Positions 10,801 to 22,099 of a stretch of 64,000 nt of DNA are shown piece by piece (positions within the stretch are counted from its first letter, which is position 1; each line of letters begins with the position of its first letter). The notes below the pieces were generated by a model, which saw only the letters and a program-made list of their open reading frames with translations, was not told the origin of the DNA and did no database searches. The position numbers and the translations under genes were made by a program. The stretch spans positions 554,448-618,447 of the forward strand of contig CM073329.1 in NCBI GenBank assembly GCA_037043015.1, given 5' to 3'. Source of the DNA: Bryum argenteum. Taxonomy: Eukaryota; Streptophyta; Bryopsida; Bryales; Bryaceae.

Positions 10801-13800
10801 CAATGAGGTTGTGTAATTGCAATACCCAACAGCCCCTTTGCCGGGACATCGCAATCAAGCTCCTCCGAGACGTGCAGCTGGTCTTCCGAAGAGGTGTGCC
10901 AGGATTCGTAGCTCTACGAGAAATTGGAATGACGTTGCCACGTGCGGGGTGTTGAGACTCTCATCGCTTGCATCTAGCAAGCACCACCTATTGCACTTGT
11001 GCCTTCATCCAGGCAACGGATCACAAAGTACATGTGAAGCTCTGTGCACATCTCGGCATGCTGACGACGGGCAAGATCACGATCTGCATCCCAACATCAC
11101 GACACAGTCAGTGCGGAGAATATTACCACTTATCATGGAATGGTTCATTACCAGATACTAACCCATTTTTGACTATTCTGGATGCAATGTGGAGCCTGTA
11201 CCGCCACTCAGGGCTCTCAATGCGCAAGCGTCCAGGTGCAAGACCTCGGCCGCCCCGCACTTTCCAAGCACAACGGTCACATCCTGATCTCATCAAGAAA
11301 TGGAAGCACGACCACGGTATCTATTCCGTACCTTGTAGCAGCTGAAATCTTGCTCAACGGGGGTGCTCGACAGTCTCGCCTTCTTGCAATAATGCAGCGA
11401 CAACGTCTAGCAGCTGCGAGCTTACGGCTTGGTACACCATGTACCCGTGAAGCCACTCGAAATCCGGATGCTGTCGAGGGACAATGCCGCCACTCAGGAA
11501 AACTCTAGCGCAAGCCTGTGCCTCTCTCGATGCCAGTGCCGCGACCCTATGCGACTCTCGATGCCAGTGCCGCGCCAAACGAAGCCTGTAATGCCACCAA
11601 GATAGCCCGTGCCGTTAGTTCACTGTCAATCTATTAAAAATGTAAGATGGGGATCCATTCCGGCTAATTTGATTACTAAACTGAAAATTGAGGTCATCCT
11701 TGCCGGAACATGTACAAACATGATCCTATCAACAAGAGATCTGTGCTGTCTGGGCACACGACGTTACATGATTAAGCTTGCGAGTTTGTAAGATTGCGAG
11801 CCAGTTTGATCACTGAGGTCAAAATCCAACATATTTGCTGGAGCAAGTATGAACTTCAAAGGTTCGAAAATAATGAATCTTGTGTTTACTTGTCACTTCC
11901 ACGTAATGGATTTGGAAGCGGGACAATTCCCTATGTGAAAAGCTTAAGAGAAATGCGAGAAGGTATCAGAGCCATAGAATGAGAATTAAAAACGAAGTAA
12001 ATTACCTTCCGACAGATCTGGACCTGCGTTTTCAATGAACCCAGTAGCTGCTGGCACATTGATGGAGGATGTCGGTCACATTGGCAGGGATCGCTGACAC
12101 GACCTATGCGCATCCACCCACGAAGCCGGTGCCGCGACGGAGCTGGTTCAGCAAGGACGTCAGTGCCTTGACCAACAAAGCAGGTGTCATTGTGGAGGAT
12201 GCTCGTAACGCGACAAACGACCAATGAGTAGTCCACATTAGAACCTGTACCGCCACGGGCGACTCCTGAGCACCCACCTTAGAAGCAGGTGCCGCGACGA
12301 AGTCCATTCCAACAACAACGACATTGCCTCGACAAACGAAGCATGTGACGATGCTATGGAAGCCCGTGCCGCCACGATCAACATCTGTGCAGCCTCTAAC
12401 GAAGCCTGTGCCGCGACGAACACGTCTCCAGCAAGGACGCGGCTGCGTGGACCTATGAAGCCATTAATGCCCGTATCGCTACACACGACGTATTAGTAGC
12501 CAGCCACGAAGCCTCTGCCGCCACTTACGAGTTATGAACAGCCACCCTTGATGCTAGTGCCGGCATGAGGCCTTTTGCAGCATGGACGCCAGTGGCGCGA
12601 CCACTGAAGCAAATGACGTTGAGCAGGAAGCCCGTGCCGCCACACCCGACCCTTGTGCAGCCACCCACGGAACCTCTGCCGCCACGGACGACGCCTGAGC
12701 ATCAACCCACGGAGCCTGCGCCGCGACGAATTTATTGAAGGATCGAGGACACTGCCGCCACTTTCGAAGCCACTGCCGCCACCGTATGAGCCACTGCCGC
12801 TACCATTGAAGTCAATGCGTGCATCTTCGATTCCCATGGTGGTACTCTTTCAGTAAAATTTGTGGCAAGTCGTCGTTGGAAGAGTCCCTCCGGAGCAAAA
12901 TGAGTGACTTTCGGAGCCAAGGGGGTGTCCGTCGGGGCTGGTAATGTGAATGCCGGGGCTGAGGTGGGTCTGCCGGGGCTGAGGTGGGTCTGCCGCTGCC
13001 GGCACTCCACGAGGGGTACCAGATTTGGCATGCTAGCGAACGCGGTCGAGGGCATGTGCCGCCACTCATAACCCTCCCGGCCAGCAACTTCCGAACACAA
13101 TAATATTATGATTTAACCGATGCACGACCCCAGGTAGCTCAACCGTACCTTGGAGCCCTCGCAGATATGCTGTCTTCGGCCTGTGCCGCCACTCCAGACT
13201 CAAGCGCCAGTGTCTCCGAGTAAGCGTGTCGGCAACCTCCACCCAGAAGTTCACAGCGGCTTGCACACATCCTCCTCTCATCCCCTGAGTGCCGCCACTT
13301 GAGTCGAAACACTCCATGTACTACTGAAGCCCCGTAAAAATTGAGTGTAGCTCGTGGATGCTATCAGATGCCTGTGCCGCCACTCCATCAATCCTCGTGG
13401 TGCTCGACATCTTCGCCATCTTGCCGTGATCAACTGACAACGTCAAGGAGCTTTGAGCTCAGCTCTGAGCCTGTGCCGCGACCTTAGGCTTCGTACACCA
13501 TCATCCCATTTACCCGAATGCTCATATGGGCTAGCCTGTGCAGGCTGTGTAGAATCTCTGGCGCCACTCAAGACTCTTGCGCGAGTGTCCACGACTAAGC
13601 GTCTGTAGTCCCCCGCTCACACTTTTCACAGCGCCTTCGACAAATCTTGTCTCATCATCATGCAGCTACGAGCCCATGCCGCCACTTTCGCCGTCATGCT
13701 CCATCTACCCTCGAAGCCCCGTGCAAATTTAGCGTATCTAGTGTCTGCTGTCGAATGTCTGTGCCGCGACTCTCATCTTTCCACGAGCGAACCTTGGAGC

Positions 13801-16519
13801 TCTCGAAGTCATGCTGGGCAGGGGTGCTACACAGCATCGCCTTCCTGCCATCGCGAGAATCTAAGCATAGTCCAGTTAGAACGTTTAGGAGCATTGAGCA
13901 TAGCTTGGAACCTACGCCGCGACCCAAGGATTTGGACACCATGTATCCGAGTACCCAAATGCACATATCACATACCCCTGCATGGTGTGTAGGGCCTGTG
14001 CCGCCACTAAGTACTAAAGCGCCAGTGTCTCCGAGTAAGCGTCTCGGCAATCACCGCCTTCAATATCACAGCGGCTTGCTCACATCCTCCTCTCATACTC
14101 TTGCAGCTGCGAGCCCGTGCCGCCACTTACGTAGTAATACTCCATGTACCCTTGAACCCCGTGAGAATTGAGCGTAGCTTGTGGATGCTGTCGAATGCCT
14201 GTGCCGCCACTCCCATCTATTTTCGTGCACGTCAAAGCATTAGGTACTTGTTCAGAAAGTCCAAAGATATCTGCGACTTCAATCCACGCACCAGATCATT
14301 CCCATGAAATCGGTGCTGCATTCTCGTGACACATCCACATCCCTTCTCTCCGCAAGCTCTCAGCCCACACCCAACCATGAAACACCCATCACTCCCTTAC
14401 CAACTATTGAAATTCCACATACGCATCCTACTGTCATCAAACAAATGTGAACATTCACGGGTAGGTGATACGTACCCTCGAGCTCTGGATGCTGGTGACG
14501 CCTATAGTCACAGGCTCGTATGTCACCCCACCCCACAGTGGTCGCAGGCTCGAATGTAACCCCATCCCACACAGGTCGTAGGAAGCCGTTCGTGATAGAA
14601 TGCTGACCTCGCAGTGTCCCGATAACCGCAAGTGGACTTGACTGGCGTACTGTCCCGAGTCCGGCTATCTCTCTAGTTCCGGCATATTACCCGCCCTTCT
14701 AAATTTACAACAGAATAAATGAAATGATAGAGTTCAATGCTCTTACCAGGAGTAGTTTCTGGCGTGTCATGAATACAAATGACTCCAGCTGGGACAGGTG
14801 AACTTGGTCCAGGTGAGGCCATTTCTTCGGCGTCCTCTCCCGAAAGATCTGGCGATCCATCATATGCATTCTTCGACGTGGCATGGTCCATATCGACTGG
14901 CGACCCTTGCGTCATGGCTTGACCTGCAGAGAAGTCAACGGTACTTTCTAAGTCGCCCATAAACATGAAAATACGGTCACTAAACTTCTTGCTCGCCTTG
15001 AACCTGCAAAGCCACGAGGATAAAACTTATCAGAGTAAAATCTTAGAGGCCAAGCTCGGTATAAATACCAGGTCTGAAATCAAGGCTGCAATTTAATCAT
15101 CTGCCAAAGAATCCTGCAACCTAGGGTTTGTCTAGAACGGTGACTCGTTCGCTCAGACCTATGTGGCAGTGACTGGCGGATGTGCCGCAACGGCTATGAG
15201 TACGAGATGAAGCAGCACTTGCCGTCAAGCTGTTTTCTCAAACAGCAATCGCCGTGTCTCCAACTGCACCGTCGAGACGACTTAGGTGCCTCCAGATTCC
15301 GGCGGGGCGAGTAGCCGACCAAGGCGAGGAGATGCCGTCTCCGCCGGCGAGATGAAATACGTTGCTGCGAGCTACAGCAGGTGCCGGCGAGGAGATTATC
15401 TCACCAATCCTACTAAACTCGAACTGCGCCGTCAGGATGATGAGTAGGGCCTGTGCCGCCACTCCGGAGCCTCTTCGATGAGATAATGATGCTGGGGGGT
15501 AGAGGAGTTCCGCTACCGAAGCTCTGACAAGAGCACTCCGGCGCTGGCCCCATGAAGCAATTGCCGCCTCCGCGACGGCCGCCACCTCGATGAAGCAGGT
15601 GCCTCGCTGAAGCAGGTGCCTCGTCGTAGCCGCGTCGATAGAGCACTATCGCACTATCACCAGATTCAGGAGCCCCGAAACCCTAAACCCCACAGCGTAC
15701 TTCGAAACGGTGATAAAATCGAGGTTGTGAGAAAAGTAGTTGCTAGAATCCTTTGTGCAAAGGGCAGCCCAAGGTACGATTGGCCTCGAGCAACGTTCAC
15801 TGCCGGAAGGCTGCCGCGAGAATTTCGCGCTCCCTAATGTGCCGCCGGTATGGAGAGGACGATTGCGCTGCTTTTCCCTCGTGCGATGTCCCTGAAGAAG
15901 AGCCGCTGTGATCATTAACATGGAAGATCGCAATCGAATCAACGGGTACAACTCGACATGAAGCTCCATGTTCCGTGCCGAGTGATTTTGTTGTCCATCG
16001 TAATCACGTATATCGAATAGGACATTTACCAAGAGCAATAATCCTCAACTAACAATTTATCGCGAAATTGTTCCTGTCTATGTTAGTTTAGAATACTGCT
16101 TACCTTCATCATCGTCCTTGCTGCTGCTCGTTTCATCTTTGTGATTCTCCATGTTGAGACTCTTTTCAACCTCACCCTCACTATCCTGCATATGTATTAT
16201 CAAATTAGCATACCTTTTCAAACATTAAATCTCAGATATTAGAGAATATGAGCAGTCATGCCTGATTCTTGCGCCTGGTGTACGTAGTTCAAGCGCGCCC
16301 CATCTCTGAATCCGAGCCCAAGTTCTCTAAAATCGGAAGTAAAGCTTTCGTTGTATCGCCTATATCGACTGTGTTGCCCCGACTATCTTTGTTCTTCATC
16401 TGCCTCGCACTGGATCGCTTTTTAGAGAAATACAAGCGACCCCCAGGTACTCTTTTTTTCCGCTTCTTACTTCTAGCACTCTTGCTACTTTGATCATACT
16501 CAGCTGTATTTCGCGGCAT
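4895..16519 (-). CDS. ParB-like / beta-class DNA methyltransferase-like nuclear protein of the outer MULE (about 12 exons)
   Basis: Exons read by eye: 16519-about 16281, 16185-16104, 15003-14747, 10767-10071, 9945-9750, 9679-9269, 9178-8174, 8093-7742, about 6348-6170, 6064-5782, 5675-5487, 5042-4895, roughly 1,300 residues. The first exon is Lys/Arg-rich (SKKRKKR, nuclear signal). Exons 2-4 start acidic. Exon 4 carries a ParB/Srx-type motif (VWDGNHRLEAW). Exon 8 has a Rossmann-like IDLMLAEYPDG and DGAIVIF. The last exons give GLVRDFAAST joined to GASVQAA and LALEGD, a methyltransferase motif I with acidic loop. Motif IV before motif I is the beta order of N6/N4 DNA methyltransferases, but DPPY is replaced by EYPD, so catalysis is doubtful. 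ParB-methyltransferase fusions are known from phages; capture from such a source is inference. A homologue lies in the inner MULE. The exon 1 donor and exon 9 borders are unsure. Confidence 0.7.
6376..6501 (+). repeat. 12-bp tandem repeat (ACCGCAGCCCAC)n in an intron
   Basis: About ten units of ACCGCAGCCCAC with single-base variants, directly beside the proposed exon at 6170-6348 of the ParB-MTase-like gene. Confidence 0.85.
6540..7600 (+). repeat. Dispersed GCTGCCGGGGCTTCA minisatellite in an intron
   Basis: Many copies of CTGCCGGGGCTTCA(AGG) or close variants recur at irregular 20-100 bp spacing (clear around 6585, 6950, 7065-7090, 7335-7375, 7550). They fill the intron between the exons ending at 7742 and beginning near 6348. 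The ORFs in this stretch are repeat-driven. Confidence 0.75.
10768..14746. repeat. 4-kb intron filled with GCCTGTGCCGCCAC-type dispersed repeats
   Basis: The motif (G)TGCCGC(C/G)AC recurs more than twenty times between about 11190 and 14215, at irregular 15-300 bp spacing, often as GCCTGTGCCGCCACTC or GTGCCGCGACGAA. One more copy is at 15440. A 20-bp unit GCCGGGGCTGAGGTGGGTCT is doubled near 12952-12991. No coding exon was found here; the ORFs are broken and repeat-derived. It lies between exons 3 and 4 of the ParB-MTase-like gene. Confidence 0.65.
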
Positions 16520-16522
16520 CAC

Positions 16523-17015
16523 TAAGACATACCTCCTGATGTGTAAAGCCCGGCAGATGCTCGGTTTCTTAACTCTAGGAGGTGTCCTATATGTCTACTG
16601 ACACTACGTGGACAGAAACCTTTAATTCTATGCACGTTTCCTTAAAAAAACGGCGCTGTTTTCTAATTAGTTAAGAAGCGTCCTTGTAACAAACCGCCGT
16701 CTCTCTTACTTAACTCTCATTAACCCCTAATCGTCAGTGCATGCCCCTGGGGCTTGGTATCCACTGTATTTTCAGAGGGGCTTGTCATTTAAGGGTGAAC
16801 ACTTCAAAGTAGCCGTCTTCGTTCGAAAGGCCTCAATATTTTATTCTCTGCATACCGGGCCATCAATGGCTGAAGAGGACATGAAACCGCCCATGGGATT
16901 TATTGAGCCATAGTATCCCACATCCTCTATTTTTTCCGTAGATCCTTTAATAATTTTTCCGGCCCATGCTTATTTCTGTGATCTGTCAGTTTACTAGAAT
17001 GACGTCCATTGAGTA
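16523..17015. other. Left half of the outer MULE's divergent promoter region
   Basis: No ORF supported. It lies upstream of the minus-strand start at 16519. The other half is 32541-32712, upstream of the outer transposase; the inner MULE separates them. Confidence 0.55.
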
Positions 17016-17026
17016 CGCTTCCAAGG
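17016..17026 (+). repeat. Left target-site duplication of the inner MULE
   Basis: CGCTTCCAAGG recurs in the same orientation at 32530-32540. The gaps to the terminal repeats are 12 bp on the left and 11 bp on the right. Confidence 0.65.
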
Positions 17027-17038
17027 GGAGAATGTAGA

Positions 17039-17073
17039 GGTGTGAGCGGTGAGCGTAGAGCGGTGAGCGGTGA
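17039..17073 (+). repeat. Left 35-bp TIR of inner MULE
   Basis: GGTGTGAGCGGTGAGCGTAG and 15 further bases are the exact reverse complement of 32484-32518. It contains four GAGCG(G) units. Confidence 0.9.
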
Positions 17074-17302
17074 GGTCCAAGATGGCATGGGTGGACTTGA
17101 ACATTTTAAAAAATTTCTGTTAAAGATATGGACCCTATGACCATTGATTTAAGCGTTTTCAAAATTTGTAAAGATTAATTTTGTCCAATTGAGTACCCCA
17201 AATCCGTGGATTTAGATCCTATTTCCATGTGAATGTGATCGTCGCCCCACTTTATAGATCATTAAGGAGGGAATTCTGGCCCCGTATTGTACTGTCGTAT
17301 AG

Positions 17303-17322
17303 AAATTAGGGCTGACGTCATC
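17303..17322 (+). promoter_or_regulatory. Subterminal TGACGTCA block, inner MULE
   Basis: Identical to 2898-2917 of the outer MULE. The surrounding CCGTGG-type motif (17204) also has counterparts in the other arms. Confidence 0.6.
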
Positions 17323-17756
17323 GTTCCCAAATAATATGAAATTGGGGGTCACCCATGTCTCTCAATATGATTTAATATTTTTTACACACTTTTATTTGAA
17401 TTGCGGTTTTTAGATTATATTTTATTTACTGACATTTAATTTGGAGCAGTGATTTGTAATTTTGTACATTAGAATTAGGGCTGAGGTCATCATTTCCATT
17501 ACACTGTATTTTCTTTCGTGAACCAGTTAATGTATGTTTAGATATCAACGATAATCACGATAGGTAATAATTCAATACCGAATTCAAAAACATATAAATG
17601 AATAGTATATTAGGGCAATCACAAATACATGGCGCTACAAAGTCTAGCACCTATCGGAAAACAAAGCACATACTACGCTGAAGGTGTAGTACCATTGAAG
17701 TCGCAGTCACACTCATCACCTCGAAGTCTATATACTTCAAAGACACTACTACGATA

Positions 17757-20700
17757 ACGTTGACGCAGAGCGTCGACAAGAAAGGGGATGGAGCTTCAAC
17801 AAACTCTTGTGCAAGACGCTCAAAGCGTAGGAAGGTAGGGTGAACGTTGACGGAGGGCTATTGTAGAGAGGAGCGTTGCGAGTCAAGCGCTCTTTCAGAC
17901 CTGCGATGCTAAAATCACATAGAAAGTCAGTACAATATATTTGTAAGAGCAGAATACGGATATTGAGAAAAAAATAGACTACGTTACTACGCACCAATAA
18001 ACTTCCGTGGCTTCTTCACGGGCGGTTCGTCAGAGTCATAATCTGCAGGTGGGGCCGATTCTCCACTTTCTTCATCACCGGGAGGACCATTCTTGTAATC
18101 CGCCAGTACACCATCAAAGATTTCTTCGTCGGGTTCCATTGCGATGAGGTGTCGGTTTGAGCGCGCGCAAGCAATTACAGATGCACCTAATAAATCAAAA
18201 GCCACATTAGAAATGCGAAATGTATAAACAGTTTCTAAAAATGCGTTTACGGATACGTTACTGCATTTTTGCGCTCCGGTCGAAGACTATACCCCGTCGT
18301 CCGTGAGACAATTTAAACATTGAATGAAGGACGGGTCCTTCTTCTCGTGAAGCCTCGCCACGGCGTATCGTCCAACGAAGTACGCAATGTGTCTTTGTGT
18401 CGCAAAGTTCGAGAGGTGCTTCTTCCTCATCCGGAATGATTGCCACACCCGCATATGCGTGCGCCACTTGCCGAGTTTGGAACTTCGACACATAATCTTT
18501 ACGAACATAAACTTTTTGATATGGAAGCGGTGAGTCTAAGAAAACACAAGATAGACATATTAATATAGAAGCATAGAGGGACATTAAACATAAACTTTGA
18601 GAATGAAAAACAACAAACCGCTCCGTCACTCTTTTGGGTGCAGATGCAGTAGAGCCATTGGGAGTGGATTATATCCCCACCAATCTCGAACAACACGAAA
18701 ACCATATGTATGGGATTCGAGTCGAGAAAGACGCTCGATTCTACGACATTTGGGATGCATCGGAAGAATCGCTCCAACGTCTGTCAGTGGTATGCGGCAA
18801 AGATAAAAAGGCTCTCAAAGTAGTTTTTATCGCGCGGGTTCGAAGGAAACTGTTGGAGACACACCCGTCTTGCAAGTTAAGGAGCGTCGCAAAAATGAGA
18901 TCAATCCTGGGACGCTTGGGATCATACTCCATCGCCGAACACGGGTACTTTCGGTCTTTTCCAATCAAATACAAGGCAATAATTAGATAGTGGCATATAT
19001 ATTGAGAAGTACAAAACGTAAATATGAAGATTATAAATGACCAATGTATGAAATAATACCTTCGATGTCTTCGATGATATCGAGGATTTGCGAATCCCAT
19101 TTTGCGATCTTGACGATTGATGAACCAAATCTCCAATGTTGCCCTTCTCAAATCATAGGTAGAGTATTTGTAATTTTTTGAGGATTGCTACCAATGTGAT
19201 TGGGTTTCGGAAGAGGCGTTTGGCGAATTTTGGCCGCCCGAGACGGCGAGGCGACCGCGGCGAGTTGTGGTCAGTGATAAAGGACACGGGGAGGATCCCG
19301 CATTCGTAAGTCTACTCCTCCGGGAAAGCACGAGTCGATCGTCACCGCGTCGACGACATTGGATCGCGTCGTACCATGTGAAGTTTGAGTAAGATCGGGT
19401 TCTCGGGACCTTCCGGTTGGAGAGGAGCAATGTCTCCAGAATGTTGTTGAACATCTTCTACAGGGGTCCGCACCAGCGTTGCGTCGCTTCTTCTTTCTCG
19501 AGCTTTAGGCGGTGCGGTAGGAGACGGTGGTGGAGAGCCCGAGGCAGTGCGGTTGGCGGAGAATCGAGAGGTCGTCGTCGTCGTCATCATCGATTTACGT
19601 GGGTCATCGTCGGCTCCAAGTGAACCGAGGTTTGAACAAGCTCTTTCTCCTCCTTGTCGCGCACGAAGTTCGCGCGACATTTCAAGCGAACCAACCCTGT
19701 CTGCTCGCAATGCGTTAGTGAATTCGCTCTGTTGTGATTCGGAGAAGAAAGCTCGAAGGATCGTTGGTGATCGCAACGTCTTCTAACTCAAAGGAATAGA
19801 CCATGAAGCTAGAGCCTCGCAGCAATGTCTCTTCTGGCAATCTCTACAATCGGAAGAAAGAAATTAGAACATTGGAATTGCATGTGTGAAACAGAAATTG
19901 ATAGAAGAGAGTAGGTAGCGGATGGCATACCGGAATAACAATCGTTTGATGGTGACTTTGCCACCCCCAATCTTATAAATATTTGTGCCTTTGATGAATT
20001 TTGGTGGCAGAGATTTGGAAGCGAGTAGTTGCAAATGCCTTCTCCCAGTATAACAACCTCCACTTCTCGATATATGCGGATGGTTTGAGGACGGCGTCCG
20101 ACCACTGAATGGTGAGATTCTCTTTCTCAACAAGCTTCTCTAATTCACTTTCAAGGGATTTCTCCAACTGCACATACAGAGAAAACGTTGAGAAATGTAT
20201 TACTTAGACGGCATTAGTTAGGAAACCACACAAGTAGAGACTAAATTACCTGTGCCCATAGAGAAGCGCGATGAAGAAATGTAATCAAACTTTTATCCTT
20301 CATGGGGCGGTCCTCCGGGAAGTGAACTGATCGACGAACATCGTTTGGTGAGTTCCACCATTGCAACCACTTCGCCTTGAAATCAAAGTGAACATTGGTA
20401 GTTCTTACGTATGCAGTCATCAATGTCATATCCGGTTTGAGGTTTTTGCTGTAGTGTGCATAAATCTGCACACAATAAAGATTGGAATATTGAATTTAGT
20501 AATGTTCGCAAATTTGCAGATTCTGTAGTCCTCTGGACTTATGAGATCTTTAAAATCATGCAACTTCAGCTTACCAAATTTCCTTATGCGTTGAAGTTTT
20601 AAAGAAAGCGTCGCCTTCAACGTGGCCATATTCGATGAGACTTACATAGCCGAATCAGACATTAGTAACGTTGTAGAAAGAAAAAACATATAACAAATTG

Positions 20701-21541
20701 AAAATAAAGAAGATATGATATCTCTTACCAATTAATGCTATTCATAAGCGTCGAAAGAAATCGCTTTCGAAGATCAAGGATGATGCGATCGATCAAATAC
20801 GCCACGCAAGACGTTTCGTTGCATTTTCGACGCGTCGAGATCCACGCTCGTGAATATCGATGGTTACCTTCATATACGTAGAAATTTTTGCCGAGATAAG
20901 ATGATGGAGATCAGGATCCAGCGCAACGTCTTCACAAACTCGTCATTCGCTTCTCTCCAAAGCAGATCAAAACACATCATCTCCTAAGATCAACAGTGTT
21001 TTTTTCTCCTTTCCTATCGGAAGCGTAAACGATACGACCCGTCGCGCTCGCGATAGCTTTGTTTAACTCATTCTCCAATTTTTCGACGCCTTGTTCGAGA
21101 GACGGTCGAACCTGTGATAACAAACAAAGCGACACAATGGAATAAAGTCGCGAGACTTTCTCGAGCGAGTTTCAGATCGCAACGCGTTGATGATGGCGAT
21201 TGAATCGCTCTTGTGAATCATTCGTGATCTCATTTCAGACTCGGCCCTGGATCTTTGTCTTGGAGATGAGGGGGCATGTGGACAATCCCGACGTTGACAC
21301 TTCCCGGCAATGCTGGTTCCTCATCATCGGATAGACAATCATCTCCATCATCAGAATGTAATATTGGAGGTTGATGAGCGGCTTCCAACGGACTTTCATG
21401 ATGTACCGCAATACTTGGGCCTTCTAGTCGTTGTTGAAGTGGAACGATCTCGTCATCACCAATGATGTTATCATTTTGATCGGTTAGAGGAGGTTGAGCA
21501 TCCTCATCAACTTCGACTGGAGAGGCAGGTGATAATCTCAT
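17757..21541 (-). pseudogene. Decayed ParB-like / methyltransferase-like gene of the inner MULE
   Basis: The exon order parallels the outer copy. An acidic exon (21541-21237) is followed by a ParB-type exon (about 21112-20745) with YEGNHRYSRAW and INW at its splice end, as in the outer gene. Next are exons with SPEDY (about 20632-20478) and LHRASLWAQV (about 20463-20270), an exon at about 20172-19930, a long linker exon (about 19776-19342) and a motif I exon (about 18204-17998) with GASVIACAR and AMEPDEEIF. The last exon ends at about 17757. The ParB exon has adjacent stop codons and a frameshift before YEGNHR, and the region 18200-19150 is read only across frame changes. It is homologous to the outer gene at low identity. 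The motif IV site cannot be read confidently. Confidence 0.6.
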
Positions 21542-21679
21542 CTGTCAAAAAGAAAAGCAAGTACAACAACGCAACTAGATAATAAGAATATGTCGAGTTT
21601 AAAACAAAAGCTGAATCCAATCATGAAATTGATATTTGATGAAGTTAACAACAAAGTATCATATAAAGTGAACAGAAAT

Positions 21680-22045
21680 CTAATCGGACTTGGACTTTGC
21701 AGCAAGTCGAGGTGATCGTCGTGGAGCAACTCTGGCTAATGCCTTTGCTTCTAGACGACGTGCTTTTGCTTGTGCGTAATAGTATCGCATGTAACTTCCT
21801 CGTGCAACCCGATCAACGCCATCACTTGAAGTGTGACGGACAGGAGAAGCAGCAGAGAAGATTTCTGCATCCGCCGGCAAGGCCAAAACTAAACGACGAG
21901 ACTGCACTACTTTCTGAACACGGGCTCTAATTTCTGATAAGTCGCTATCCGCGTCAGATTCTTTGTCCTCCACAACGGAATCTCTCTTAATAGGATCCTG
22001 CATTCCCACAAATAAAAATTCAGAAACACAGATATGAACTTCCAT
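21680..22045 (-). pseudogene. Isolated methyltransferase motif I-like exon with basic tail
   Basis: The exon follows an acceptor (TGCAG near 21999) and ends with a stop at 21680. A 23-residue stretch (ARVQK...LALPADAEIF) aligns without gaps to ASVQA...LALEGDREIY of the outer gene, then gives way to a basic end (SPRLAAKSKSD). It lies upstream of the acidic exon at 21541. It may be the tail of a third, broken copy of the ParB-MTase-like gene, or a chance match in a nuclear basic exon. Confidence 0.35.
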
Positions 22046-22099
22046 ATTGAATTCACCAAAAACACCGACGCATTACAAGAGTAAATGATAGATATTAGG

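Noticed and set aside
18634..18990. Plus-strand ORF of 118 aa that looks protein-like
   Set aside because: It lies opposite the collinear minus-strand methyltransferase-like exons of the inner copy; most likely a shadow frame.
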